From Facklamia hominis CCUG 36813 (GTDB taxonomy: Bacteria; Bacillota; Bacilli; Lactobacillales; Aerococcaceae): 64,000 nt of DNA. The notes beneath the pieces were generated by a model. It saw only the letters and a program-made list of their open reading frames with translations, had not been told where the DNA came from and made no database searches. The position numbers were made by a program, and so were the translations under genes. How positions within the stretch are numbered: position 1 is the stretch's first letter; each line of letters opens with the position of its first letter. Positions 27,390 through 35,496 of this stretch are shown here, piece after piece. The stretch covers positions 586,339 to 650,338 of the forward strand of contig NZ_JH932292.1 in NCBI RefSeq assembly GCF_000301035.1, in the 5' to 3' direction.

Positions 27390-28187
27390 CTAAATTGAAA
27401 TATAGTTATTCATTAAGTACTTAGCCCCTGCTAGATTCAGAGCAATCATCAGAGCCTGGGCAACGATAAAGAAACAAGAACTCTCAGATTGCAAAAGAGG
27501 CATCTGCACAACCGTCATCACGATCACTAGCTGCAACAATACAAAGACCGTAAAATATAGTCCCCCGATCAACAAGGTCTTGCGCCAACTATGCGATTTC
27601 TTGGAGCAAATAATAATACAAAGATTAAAAAGACTCACTAAAAAATTAATTCCCGCACTATAATAGTAAATTCCCATTGTGATTCCCACTGGTACCAGGA
27701 GATACACCAGACGCAAGCTATGAACCCAGGCTTGAGGCCAGGAGATCACTTGAAAGAATCGTGGAAAGAAGGAACCAATTAGATTAATCAAAGGAAGCAT
27801 CAGAATCTGAACCAATAACAAGCCAGCTATCATCAATAAGATGGAAAATAACTTAGCCATATAAACAGCCATCCGTGATCCCGGTAAGCTTAACAATCGG
27901 TAGATATAAGCTCCTTCTAAACGCCACTCCCTAAGCCAAGTATATATACTATAAACAATCATGGCTAATACCACACCGCCAATCACTAGGACCGTTAGCA
28001 TTGACTGATCAAGAACTGTTACTATGTCTATTTTATTATTCAAGCCCATGGGATCGATCTGAAACTGTTTGACTAAAGCCAAAATCAAAGCGGCTAATTC
28101 ACCGACCACCGCAAAAGCTAATAAGACCAGATAAAAGCCTTTGGCTCGTCTTAACTCATCACTCAATAACATTAAAAACTTATTCAC
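27390..28187 (-). CDS. ABC transporter permease, YtrC/D-like
   Basis: The 265-residue protein has about six hydrophobic helices (from residue 15, GFYLVLLAFAVVGELAALILAL) and no other domain. The GTG start at 28185-28187 is chosen because GGAGG lies 10-14 bp upstream and it overlaps the ATPase stop by 8 bp; a start 27 bp further upstream has no ribosome site. It is the membrane half of a small ABC-2-like exporter with the ATPase encoded upstream. Substrates of such YtrA-regulated systems are mostly unknown. Confidence 0.8.
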   Translation of the reverse strand: MNKFLMLLSDELRRAKGFYLVLLAFAVVGELAALILALVKQFQIDPMGLNNKIDIVTVLDQSMLTVLVIGGVVLAMIVYSIYTWLREWRLEGAYIYRLLSLPGSRMAVYMAKLFSILLMIAGLLLVQILMLPLINLIGSFFPRFFQVISWPQAWVHSLRLVYLLVPVGITMGIYYYSAGINFLVSLFNLCIIICSKKSHSWRKTLLIGGLYFTVFVLLQLVIVMTVVQMPLLQSESSCFFIVAQALMIALNLAGAKYLMNNYISI

Positions 28188-28872
28188 CTCGATACACCTC
28201 CCGCATCCGATCAATCAGCCCCTTACCAGTCGCTTCCCGATAGTCTTCTAACTGTAGCTGGTCGACAATTCGCCCATCTTGTAAAAAGACAGCCTGATCA
28301 ATCATAAATTCGACCTCCTGCACATCATGGCTAGAGATCAAGACTCCTTGACCCTCAATTAATTTGGAACAAAAAACCTGACTAATCTCCTCACGTGTAA
28401 ATAAATCAATCCCTGCAAATGGCTCATCCATCAAGATATATTCAGAATCCAAAGCCAGACCCAATAGGAGATTTACCTTGGCCACATTTCCTTTAGAGAG
28501 TTCATCAATTCGATCTTCAGCATTAAGATGAAAAAAATCGAGCATCTCCAAAGCTCTGGACCGATTAAAGGTCTCATAATAATCTTGCATAAAATCTAGC
28601 GCTTGCTGAATGGTCTGATTTTTTAAAACAATAATCTGGTCTGGGACATAGGCCACTCGATTATAATCTGCTTCGGTCATCGATTGACCATCAAGCAATA
28701 TTTCCCCTTTTCCTTTGGGGATCAAGCGCATGATCAGGTTCATCAAGGTAGATTTTCCTGAACCATTCTCACCAACCAAGAACGTAACTTGACCTTTTGG
28801 AATCTGCAAATCCACTTGGTCTAATACCACTTTCTTTCCGTAAGATTTTGATATGCCTTTCAATTCAATCAT
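28180..28872 (-). CDS. ABC transporter ATP-binding protein, YtrB-like
   Basis: The 230-residue ATPase has Walker A FLVGENGSGKSTLMN, a degenerate signature LSKGNVAKVNLLLG where LSGGQ is usual, Walker B YILMDEPFAG and the H-loop LISSHDVQEVE. The signature variant LSKGN is common among ATPases of GntR-YtrA operons and ABC-2 exporters. It overlaps the regulator gene by 8 bp and the permease gene by 8 bp, indicating translational coupling. Confidence 0.88.
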   Translation of the reverse strand: MIELKGISKSYGKKVVLDQVDLQIPKGQVTFLVGENGSGKSTLMNLIMRLIPKGKGEILLDGQSMTEADYNRVAYVPDQIIVLKNQTIQQALDFMQDYYETFNRSRALEMLDFFHLNAEDRIDELSKGNVAKVNLLLGLALDSEYILMDEPFAGIDLFTREEISQVFCSKLIEGQGVLISSHDVQEVEFMIDQAVFLQDGRIVDQLQLEDYREATGKGLIDRMREVYRGE

Positions 28873-29236
28873 GGGATGCCTCCTCCTCTACATAGTCTTC
28901 TAATGCTTGGAACATAACTTTTTCATCAACATTCAAGGCCTGCACTTGGCGATAAAATTGCTCAATGGCCTGCTTTAGACGCTGTCTCCTCAATCGATTC
29001 AATAAAACTTGATCTTGAGTCACTTGACTTGGTACATTCGCCAAGGTTACAATCACCCCTTCTTCCTCCATGGCTTTAAAAGCCCGTTGAACTGTGTTGG
29101 GATTAACTTTAAATTCTGAGGCAATTGCCCGTCGTGACGGTAACTCACTCCCTAAGGGATAAGTTCCCGCCAGGATCGCATCAATAAAATAATCCTTCAT
29201 CTGTTGGTAGACGGGCAGCTTATCATTCCACTCCAT
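28865..29236 (-). CDS. GntR-family regulator, YtrA subfamily
   Basis: The 123-residue protein has a GntR winged helix (LPVYQQMKDYFIDAILAGTYPLGSELPSRRAIASEFKVNPNTVQRAFKAMEEEGV) and only a short helical C-terminus (about residues 75-123), the layout of YtrA-type repressors. The ATG at 29234-29236 follows a G-run ribosome site; an upstream in-frame ATG would place the start before that site. It heads the ABC operon and most likely represses it from the AAGTGTA inverted repeat at 29289-29314. YtrA homologues respond to cell-envelope stress in Bacillus; that is family knowledge only. Confidence 0.9.
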   Translation of the reverse strand: MEWNDKLPVYQQMKDYFIDAILAGTYPLGSELPSRRAIASEFKVNPNTVQRAFKAMEEEGVIVTLANVPSQVTQDQVLLNRLRRQRLKQAIEQFYRQVQALNVDEKVMFQALEDYVEEEASHD

Positions 29237-29261
29237 TTTACCCCCCCTGTATCTTTTAACT

Positions 29262-29324
29262 AAGTGTATTAAATGATTCATACAGCTTAAGTGTATTATA
29301 TACTTGGTACACTTTTTCTGTCAA
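29262..29324 (-). promoter_or_regulatory. GntR/ABC operon promoter with AAGTGTA operator
   Basis: On the minus strand TTGACA (29319-29324) and TATAAT (29295-29300) are spaced 18 bp. AAGTGTA (29289-29295) and its inverted copy TACACTT (29308-29314), 12 bp apart, overlap the spacer and -10. A third AAGTGTA lies at 29262-29268. Confidence 0.8.
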
Positions 29325-29348
29325 GCACTTTTAGAACTTTTTACCTCT

Positions 29349-29378
29349 TTGACATTATTTTAACCTTCATGCTATGAT
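29349..29378 (+). promoter_or_regulatory. Promoter of the MATE transporter gene
   Basis: TTGACA (29349-29354), an 18-bp spacer and TATGAT (29373-29378) with an extended TGC before it lie 33 bp upstream of the start codon. Confidence 0.7.
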
Positions 29379-29410
29379 GATCGCTAAAGACCTTAGAAAA
29401 GAGTGACCCC

Positions 29411-30709
29411 ATGCAAGATCTCAAAGAATTTATCCACTACACCCTCAGCAATACCCTCAGTATGATCGGTATCTCTATATATATCATGGCAGATGTTTAC
29501 TTTATTGCTAAAGGAGTTGGTCCCGAAGGCATTGCCGCCTTAAATTTGGCCCTACCCGTTTATAATCTCGTCAATGCCTGCGGGCTCATGTTAGCTGTAG
29601 GATCTGCGATCTATTTTATCCAAGCCAAAGCACAAAATAATCAGCCGGCTAGAAACCAAGCTTATTCAACTGGCCTCATCGCTTGCCTAATCATCGGGGG
29701 CCTCTTTTTATTGATTGGGCTCAGTGCTTCTAGCCAACTAACCCAGTGGCTAGGTGCCGATACGCATGTCTATGAGAGTACCCATGTCTATCTACGTTAT
29801 GTTCTACTATTTGCTCCTTTTTTTATTCTGAATCAATTCTTTTCCCTCTTCGTTAAAAATGATGGCTATCCACAGCTGGCCATGTATGCCATGTTGACAG
29901 GTAGTCTCTTTAATACAATTTTTGACTATGTCTTTATTTTTATCTTTGATATGGGGATGAAAGGAGCTGTCTTAGCGACGGCCTTCTCCCCGATTCTTGG
30001 CATCCTAGTAAATAGTTGGCACCTCATTAAAGGAAAACCCAATTTTAGTTTCCAAGTCCAAGCCTTTCAATTCCAAAGATTAAAAGCTGCTCTATCCGCT
30101 GGGCTCCCCTCCTTCATTTCTGAATTATCCGTGGGACTCGTGATGCTGGTCTTTAACTTTTTGATTTTGGATCTAGCTGGCAATACAGGAGTGGCAGCTT
30201 ATGGTATCCTAGTCAATTTACTATTCGTCATTATTGCGATCTACAATGGAATTGCTATGGGAACTCAACCCTTATTAGGCCGTTTTTATGCTCTTCGCGA
30301 CTTTAAAGGCCTACAACGCATTCTTCATTATTCACTCATAACTGTCATCCTTGTTAGCTTAATCTTCTATAGTGTGGCTTTACTAATCCCTCATGAATTG
30401 ATTGCCCTCTTTAACTATCATGAAGACTTAGCGATGGCACAAGTTGCCTACCAGGCGTTTGGTCCTTATTTCAGTCAATGCCTCTTTCTTGGAATCAATA
30501 CTGTATTAATTATGTACTTCATTTCCAGCAATCGCGCCCGCCTCGCTCAAGTTCTAGCAATTCTCAAAGGCTTTGCTTTAGTACTCCCACTAGCGCTAGT
30601 CTTATCCCATATTGCAGGTCTTTCTGGTCTATGGGTATCCATGACCCTTAGTGAAGGCATCGTCATGGCTCTTGGCCTCTACTATTGGCGAAGTTCACCC
30701 CGACTATAA
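29411..30709 (+). CDS. MATE-family multidrug/sodium antiporter
   Basis: The 432-residue protein has 12 hydrophobic helices in two homologous halves. MATE features include GPEGIAALNLALPVYNLVNACGLMLAVGSAIYF in helices 1-2 and LPSFISELSVGLVMLVFNFLI opening the second half. The subfamily is the DinF/MepA-like group of Firmicutes. It exports cationic compounds using a sodium or proton gradient. The ribosome site (GAGTGA) is weak. It has its own promoter and terminator and diverges from the GntR operon with separate signals. Confidence 0.9.
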   Translation: MQDLKEFIHYTLSNTLSMIGISIYIMADVYFIAKGVGPEGIAALNLALPVYNLVNACGLMLAVGSAIYFIQAKAQNNQPARNQAYSTGLIACLIIGGLFLLIGLSASSQLTQWLGADTHVYESTHVYLRYVLLFAPFFILNQFFSLFVKNDGYPQLAMYAMLTGSLFNTIFDYVFIFIFDMGMKGAVLATAFSPILGILVNSWHLIKGKPNFSFQVQAFQFQRLKAALSAGLPSFISELSVGLVMLVFNFLILDLAGNTGVAAYGILVNLLFVIIAIYNGIAMGTQPLLGRFYALRDFKGLQRILHYSLITVILVSLIFYSVALLIPHELIALFNYHEDLAMAQVAYQAFGPYFSQCLFLGINTVLIMYFISSNRARLAQVLAILKGFALVLPLALVLSHIAGLSGLWVSMTLSEGIVMALGLYYWRSSPRL

Positions 30710-30721
30710 ATCACCGAATCC

Positions 30722-30762
30722 AAAAAGCCGCTACTCTTCGCAATGAAAAGTAGCGGCTTTTT
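30722..30762 (+). terminator. Terminator after the MATE gene
   Basis: AAAAAGCCGCTAC (30722-30734) pairs with GTAGCGGCTTTTT (30750-30762); it is symmetric enough to act on both strands. Confidence 0.9.
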
Positions 30763-30823
30763 AACTAACCCTAATAATAAGAAACGCTTGCCTCTAATCA
30801 ATAAACCTTAATTCGATTCAAGG

Positions 30824-31528
30824 CTATTGAATCACTTGCCTCAAAATCGTCTCTTGTAAATCCGCATAGTCAAAATGATCTAAGGAACTCGGGTCCACCT
30901 TAGCGGCTTTTACCACTTGCCCATCTTGAATTATAAGAAAACCTGTTTCCAAATCTTGCCCTTGCGAAGAAGGTGATTTTAAACAAGCAATGATCGAAAA
31001 GGGCTTATCTGCTAACATTTGACCAAAAGCTTGAAGCTGAAAAGTTGAATCTTGAATCAAATCTTCCACCGGACTCCCTTTAGACCATGCCTGAAAAGCG
31101 GCATCACTCACTCCCTGATGAGGCGACTGAAGAGGGTTTTCTAGACTAACACAAGCCGTATAAGTCAAGTGATCATAATAGAAGTAAAAGTCCAACTCTG
31201 CTTGATCTTGGTAAGGGTAGACCACACGAACGAGCCCTTCTCCTAATTCTTCAACCCGTCGTTTAGAATCATCCAGTCGATCCTTAACCTTAAGATCGAA
31301 GGTCTCACGATTCGTACCTTCTTCCATCTTTGCTAGATCTGATAATACTAAATCCTCCATGACACTTTGGTAGTCAGCATAGGCTTCTTCAAGACTAGCA
31401 TTCGTAGAAACAGCTGAATTTAGCCAGTCCGGAAGTGATTGCGCTTGAACGATCGGCGGATTGAGGGTCAATTTGCTTAACAAAGCTAAGATGATGACCC
31501 AGCTAAAATAACGGGAAACTTTATTCAT
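30824..31528 (-). CDS. Hypothetical secreted protein
   Basis: The 234-residue protein has a signal peptide (hydrophobic residues 9-28, cleavage likely after VQAQ). The mature domain is acidic and has alternating strands and helices (VRVVYPYQDQAELDFYFYYD, FLIIQDGQVVKAAKVDP). I do not recognise the family. It is monocistronic, read opposite to both neighbours, and nothing nearby suggests a role. Confidence 0.6.
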   Translation of the reverse strand: MNKVSRYFSWVIILALLSKLTLNPPIVQAQSLPDWLNSAVSTNASLEEAYADYQSVMEDLVLSDLAKMEEGTNRETFDLKVKDRLDDSKRRVEELGEGLVRVVYPYQDQAELDFYFYYDHLTYTACVSLENPLQSPHQGVSDAAFQAWSKGSPVEDLIQDSTFQLQAFGQMLADKPFSIIACLKSPSSQGQDLETGFLIIQDGQVVKAAKVDPSSLDHFDYADLQETILRQVIQ

Positions 31529-31653
31529 GGCAATGCCTCCTTTGTCAATTATCTATGATTGTAGGTAACTTTTCCCAAATTCTCAAGTTATTTTTATTTA
31601 AAAAATATTTTGATAAAATAGACTTATCATCAAAATGAAGGGGCAATCAAGGA

Positions 31654-32325
31654 ATGACCGAATATGTCGAACTCTATACTCGCCAACATGAGAATTCTAT
31701 CTATGAATTAGTGAATAAAGGGCTTATTACAAACAAAGAACTTTATGTCCGTCTCCATATGGGACTAGATGCGAATTACTTTATCGAGCGTTATCAAACC
31801 TTTGTCGAAATGGCTCAAACAATTGTAGCTCGACCCAATTCTAGCCTTTTTCCGATCTGGGGGTCTCCCTGCAAAGAATATAGCCTCATGCCAGAGGAAA
31901 ATTCTTTAGTCTATCATCTCAGACTGCCAAAGAACGAAGTGATTTATTTTGACGGCCTTAAGTGGGACTATGTGCTCAACTATCTTTACGTTCCAATTGA
32001 TGAAGCAGACCAAGCCCAACATACAGCCAAGCTGAAAGCTCTAGGGATCCAATCGGGTCATTATCTCTTCCAAGCAAAATTCCAAGGGATGTATGAAGAT
32101 CTCAAGAAGGAAGTACGACAATCCTGGTGGCGCATCTTTGATGTTGACCACATTGAATTATTTAATACTCAAGGGAACATCTGGCAGATCAAACCTGAAT
32201 GGGTTCAGTCTATCCGCCATTATGGTGAAAGCCTCCAAGAAGCTGAAGTACGCCCTCTAAATCTTCAAGCAAGTCTTGATCGTGTCAAAGCTCGCCAAAG
32301 CAGCCTAAGTGACAATCATTACTAA
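31654..32325 (+). CDS. DUF3841-like protein
   Basis: The 223-residue soluble protein begins VELYTRQHENSIYELVNKG and contains YQTFVEMAQTIVARPNSSLFPIWGSP near residue 60, resembling the DUF3841 pattern (an N-terminal RQ segment, then P-IW). The middle part has LPKNEVIYFDGLKWDYVLNY. DUF3841 proteins are cytoplasmic and of unknown function. The assignment is from memory of the motif and is moderate. It is preceded by an AT-rich promoter region and followed by the dus leader. Confidence 0.55.
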   Translation: MTEYVELYTRQHENSIYELVNKGLITNKELYVRLHMGLDANYFIERYQTFVEMAQTIVARPNSSLFPIWGSPCKEYSLMPEENSLVYHLRLPKNEVIYFDGLKWDYVLNYLYVPIDEADQAQHTAKLKALGIQSGHYLFQAKFQGMYEDLKKEVRQSWWRIFDVDHIELFNTQGNIWQIKPEWVQSIRHYGESLQEAEVRPLNLQASLDRVKARQSSLSDNHY

Positions 32326-32405
32326 ATAAAATAACTATGCTATCCTTCTTGACTAGCTACAATTTATCAAGGCTTCTTCATAGCATCTTATTCATTCAGC
32401 TTTCT

Positions 32406-32487
32406 TTGCAGAAAGAATGGTTTATGCTAAAATTAAAGCACTATTTATCGAACAAGATCCGGTTTGCAGCCTGTAACCGGATTTTTT
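32406..32487 (+). promoter_or_regulatory. dus promoter and attenuator-like leader hairpin
   Basis: TTGCAG (32406-32411), 16 bp, then an extended -10 TGCTAAAAT (-10 at 32428-32433). The leader contains ATCCGGTT/AACCGGAT (32457-32464 with 32475-32482) followed by six T, a complete intrinsic terminator only 29 bp before the dus start. Either it ends upstream transcription or it attenuates dus. Confidence 0.55.
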
Positions 32488-32515
32488 ATATGAATCGCAA
32501 ATTGGAGGTTTTTTA

Positions 32516-33472
32516 ATGCAGGTTAATTTTTGGCAAAAACTTAAACGCCCCTTCTTCATCCTAGCACCGATGGAAGATGTGACCGATGTCGCTTTTCGAC
32601 ATGTCGTTGCTAAAGCAGGACGGCCAGATGTCTTCTTCACAGAATTCACGAACTCCGAATCCTATTGTCATCCAGTAGCCGTAGACTCCCTACGCAAACG
32701 CTTAGTCAAAACAGACGATGAACAACCGATTGTTGCCCACATATGGGGAGATCGACCAGAGTATTTCGCTAAAATGGCAAAAGGAATGAAAGAAATGGGT
32801 TTTGCAGGAGTCGATATTAATATGGGCTGCCCCGCACCTAATGTCTATAAACACGGTCGAGGAGCTGGCTTAATCCATCGACCAGAAGTAGCCGCACAGT
32901 TAATTCAAGCCAGTAAAGAAGGTGGGCTGCCCGTTTCCGTTAAAACAAGGCTAGGTCATCAAGATCCCGAGGAATATAAAGAATGGTTAGTTCATTTGCT
33001 AAAGCAAGATATTGCTAACCTATCCGTTCATTTACGAACCAAAACAGAAATGTCCAAAGTCCCCGCTCATTGGGAATTAATTCCAGAAATAAAAAGACTG
33101 CGCGATCAAATCGCCCCAAACACCCTTTTGACCATTAATGGGGATATATCAGACCGACAGAAGGGATTAGAACTTGCACAAGCAAATGGAATCGATGGAA
33201 TTATGATTGGTCGAGGCATCTTCAAGAATCCCTTTGCTTTTGAGGATCCAGCTAAAGACCATTCTGCTAAAGAACTGATCGATCTTTTCCGTTATCATCT
33301 TGATGAGTTTGATCGCTACCCCTTTAAGCCCTTCCCAGCTCTGAGACGGTCCTTCAAAATTTATATCCGTGAGTTTAAGGGAGCCAATGACCTAAGGATT
33401 CAACTCATGGAAGCAGAGACTTCCGATCAAGCTCGCCAGATGCTGGATGATTTTGAACGCCAGCATTTATAA
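32516..33472 (+). CDS. dus: tRNA-dihydrouridine synthase
   Basis: The 318-residue FMN enzyme reduces uridines in tRNA D-loops. It starts [17 protein letters not shown], the flavin-binding first strand, and has [19 protein letters not shown] with the catalytic Cys, [21 protein letters not shown] and [15 protein letters not shown] at the phosphate-binding end. A C-terminal helical domain follows from about residue 245. The ATG follows TTGGAGG. It is the first of three same-strand genes (dus, sppA, RDD), but a 61-bp gap suggests sppA may have its own promoter. Confidence 0.93.
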   Translation: MQVNFWQKLKRPFFILAPMEDVTDVAFRHVVAKAGRPDVFFTEFTNSESYCHPVAVDSLRKRLVKTDDEQPIVAHIWGDRPEYFAKMAKGMKEMGFAGVDINMGCPAPNVYKHGRGAGLIHRPEVAAQLIQASKEGGLPVSVKTRLGHQDPEEYKEWLVHLLKQDIANLSVHLRTKTEMSKVPAHWELIPEIKRLRDQIAPNTLLTINGDISDRQKGLELAQANGIDGIMIGRGIFKNPFAFEDPAKDHSAKELIDLFRYHLDEFDRYPFKPFPALRRSFKIYIREFKGANDLRIQLMEAETSDQARQMLDDFERQHL

Positions 33473-33533
33473 TCAAATAGGTATACCCTTACAACAAAAG
33501 ATGTTAAAATAAACCTAGAAAGGTGGATCAATT

Positions 33534-34538
33534 ATGAACAAGAAAAAATGGATTGTTATTGCATTTGCCGTCATCTTATTGGTGGCCGCAAGTCTGTCAA
33601 ACTCATTTAGGCAAGAAGATTCCAGCGAAGACAAAACGGACTGGTTCAATCAACAGATGACAAGTCTCCTCTCAGACAAGAACTACGTCGAAAAAATACG
33701 CGAAGAAGGCGACCCCTCCCAACGAATCCTAGTTATCCCCATCGAAGGTGTCATTGGTGGCAACAATTCTGCTTATAATCAAGAACTCATCCTTGATACC
33801 ATTGAACAGATTCGAAATGACGAAAGTATTGCAGCAGTCGTCCTAGAAATCGACACCCCAGGGGGATCCGTCTATGAGACACGGGAAGCCTATGACCTCT
33901 TTAAAGAAATCCAAAAAGAACGTCATATTCCGGTCTATGCTAGCATGAAGTCTGTCGCTGCCTCAGCCGGCTACTACTATGCCATGTTGGCCGATAAGGT
34001 TTATGCTACTCCTGAGACCCTAACGGGTTCCATCGGGGTTATCATCAGTGGTCAAAATGTCAGCAAATTACTTAACAAAATTGGTATCGAATCTTATGTC
34101 TTCAAATCAGCCGACTTAAAGGATATGGGATCCAGCACCCGCGAAATGACCCAAGAAGAAAAAGATATCTTCCAAAATATGATTGATGAAAGTTTTGAAA
34201 CTTTTGTCAAAGTGGTCATGGAAGGACGTCATATGAAGGAAGACAAAGTACGCAAACTCGCTACCGGACAAGTCTATACCGCTCAACAAGCAGTCGACAA
34301 TGATCTGATTGATGGCATTAAGTACTATCGTCAAGTCATCGATCAAGTGCGAACGGACAACGACCTTCAAGATGCCCAAGTCTTTGAGAAAGTATCAGAT
34401 AATGAAACGTTCTCTGGGATCTTCTCTAGCTTCATGAAGGGGCAAAAATCTTATCTCGACCAATTTAATGAGATCATCGACCGCGCTGAACGGTTAGAAT
34501 TACCGAAAGTAGAGTATCGCTGGGAAGGTGGTTATTAA
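33534..34538 (+). CDS. sppA: Signal peptide peptidase SppA
   Basis: The 334-residue membrane-anchored serine protease has an N-terminal helix (residues 6-20). The S49 domain carries VLEIDTPGGSVYET, then MKSVAASAGYYYAMLADKVYATPETLTGSIGVI holding the catalytic serine region, and YVFKSADLKDMGS with the expected catalytic lysine. It degrades cleaved signal peptides in the membrane. The family's usual ASGGYY is ASAGYY here. The gene is followed after 1 bp by the RDD gene, whose ribosome site lies inside sppA. Confidence 0.9.
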   Translation: MNKKKWIVIAFAVILLVAASLSNSFRQEDSSEDKTDWFNQQMTSLLSDKNYVEKIREEGDPSQRILVIPIEGVIGGNNSAYNQELILDTIEQIRNDESIAAVVLEIDTPGGSVYETREAYDLFKEIQKERHIPVYASMKSVAASAGYYYAMLADKVYATPETLTGSIGVIISGQNVSKLLNKIGIESYVFKSADLKDMGSSTREMTQEEKDIFQNMIDESFETFVKVVMEGRHMKEDKVRKLATGQVYTAQQAVDNDLIDGIKYYRQVIDQVRTDNDLQDAQVFEKVSDNETFSGIFSSFMKGQKSYLDQFNEIIDRAERLELPKVEYRWEGGY

Positions 34539-34539
34539 T

Positions 34540-35409
34540 ATGACCACAGACCGGCTTAAACAAGATCAGATCGAACAAATATTCAAAGGAACTTCGATTA
34601 AAGAATCGATTAAACGCCTTAAGTCCTCCGATATCCGCGTTATTTCCAATGATGACTTGCAAAAACGACTCAAAAAGACGCAAGAGCATGAAAAAAAACC
34701 AACATTTGATCAAACCGATAAAAGTTTGGTTGATCCTGTGGCTAAAGCTCAAATCGATACGGCTCCTAATTCTAAGCAGAGCATGATGGCTCCGGCCAAC
34801 GAAAATCTAAAAAGTCCAGGAAAAACGGCCATTCAAGCAGGCTTAAAGCCCGATTTCAAAGAAAAGGATCCAGTTCAGTCTCAAGGTCAAGCTAAAAGTA
34901 ACGATCAAAGCACTTCCCCACTAAAGCCTAGCTCATTAAAAGACTCGAATTTATCTAATTATCAGTCACTTCCTCAGGAAGTTTTTGCTGGTTTTGGCCT
35001 TCGAATTAGCGCCTACCTAGTAGATTGGCTTATCGTTCAATGGCTCAGCCGATTAATTCTCAATCTTTGGTCACTATCCGACCAAGATTCATTCACACAT
35101 ATCATAACGATCCTCATCTACATTGGCTACTTCTTCTTATTTACTTGTATTCTTAGAGGACGTACACCCGGTAAAATCTTATTTAATTTGCGCGTGGTGC
35201 CACTTGATAAAGATCGTCAAACCCTTTCTTGGTCGAGTCTCTTGGTCCGTGAAGTGTTCGGTCGCATCATTTATTACTATGCACCCTGGTTAGGCTTAAT
35301 CCTCGCTGTTACCCCCTACCACCAACACCCTGTGGATATGCTAACAGATACAGCCGTAATCAATGAGAACTACCTCACAGCCTTTAGTAAAATGCAAACT
35401 GCTCATTAA
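34540..35409 (+). CDS. RDD-family membrane protein
   Basis: The 289-residue protein has a disordered charged N-terminus (residues 1-150, rich in Gln, Lys, Ser and Pro) and an RDD domain: GFGLRISAYLVDWLIVQWLSRL with the Arg and Asp, a middle helix, and RGRTPGKILFNLRVVP before the last helix. RDD proteins are small membrane proteins of mostly unknown function; some act as Na+/H+ antiporters or in envelope stress. The ATG at 34540 is chosen because GGAAGGTGG precedes it; an upstream GTG overlaps that site. It is coupled to sppA. Confidence 0.85.
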   Translation: MTTDRLKQDQIEQIFKGTSIKESIKRLKSSDIRVISNDDLQKRLKKTQEHEKKPTFDQTDKSLVDPVAKAQIDTAPNSKQSMMAPANENLKSPGKTAIQAGLKPDFKEKDPVQSQGQAKSNDQSTSPLKPSSLKDSNLSNYQSLPQEVFAGFGLRISAYLVDWLIVQWLSRLILNLWSLSDQDSFTHIITILIYIGYFFLFTCILRGRTPGKILFNLRVVPLDKDRQTLSWSSLLVREVFGRIIYYYAPWLGLILAVTPYHQHPVDMLTDTAVINENYLTAFSKMQTAH

Positions 35410-35415
35410 AAATAC

Positions 35416-35461
35416 AAACCGCCATTCATCCTCTCTTATCGGAATGAATGGCGGTTTTTTT
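35416..35461. terminator. Terminator between the RDD and pheT genes
   Basis: AAACCGCCATTCAT (35416-35429) pairs with ATGAATGGCGGTTT (35444-35457), followed by T. The other strand has a weaker T tract, so it may also end pheST. Confidence 0.9.
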
Positions 35462-35496
35462 AGTTGAAACTAAATTCTTATAATAAGTAGACTTGA

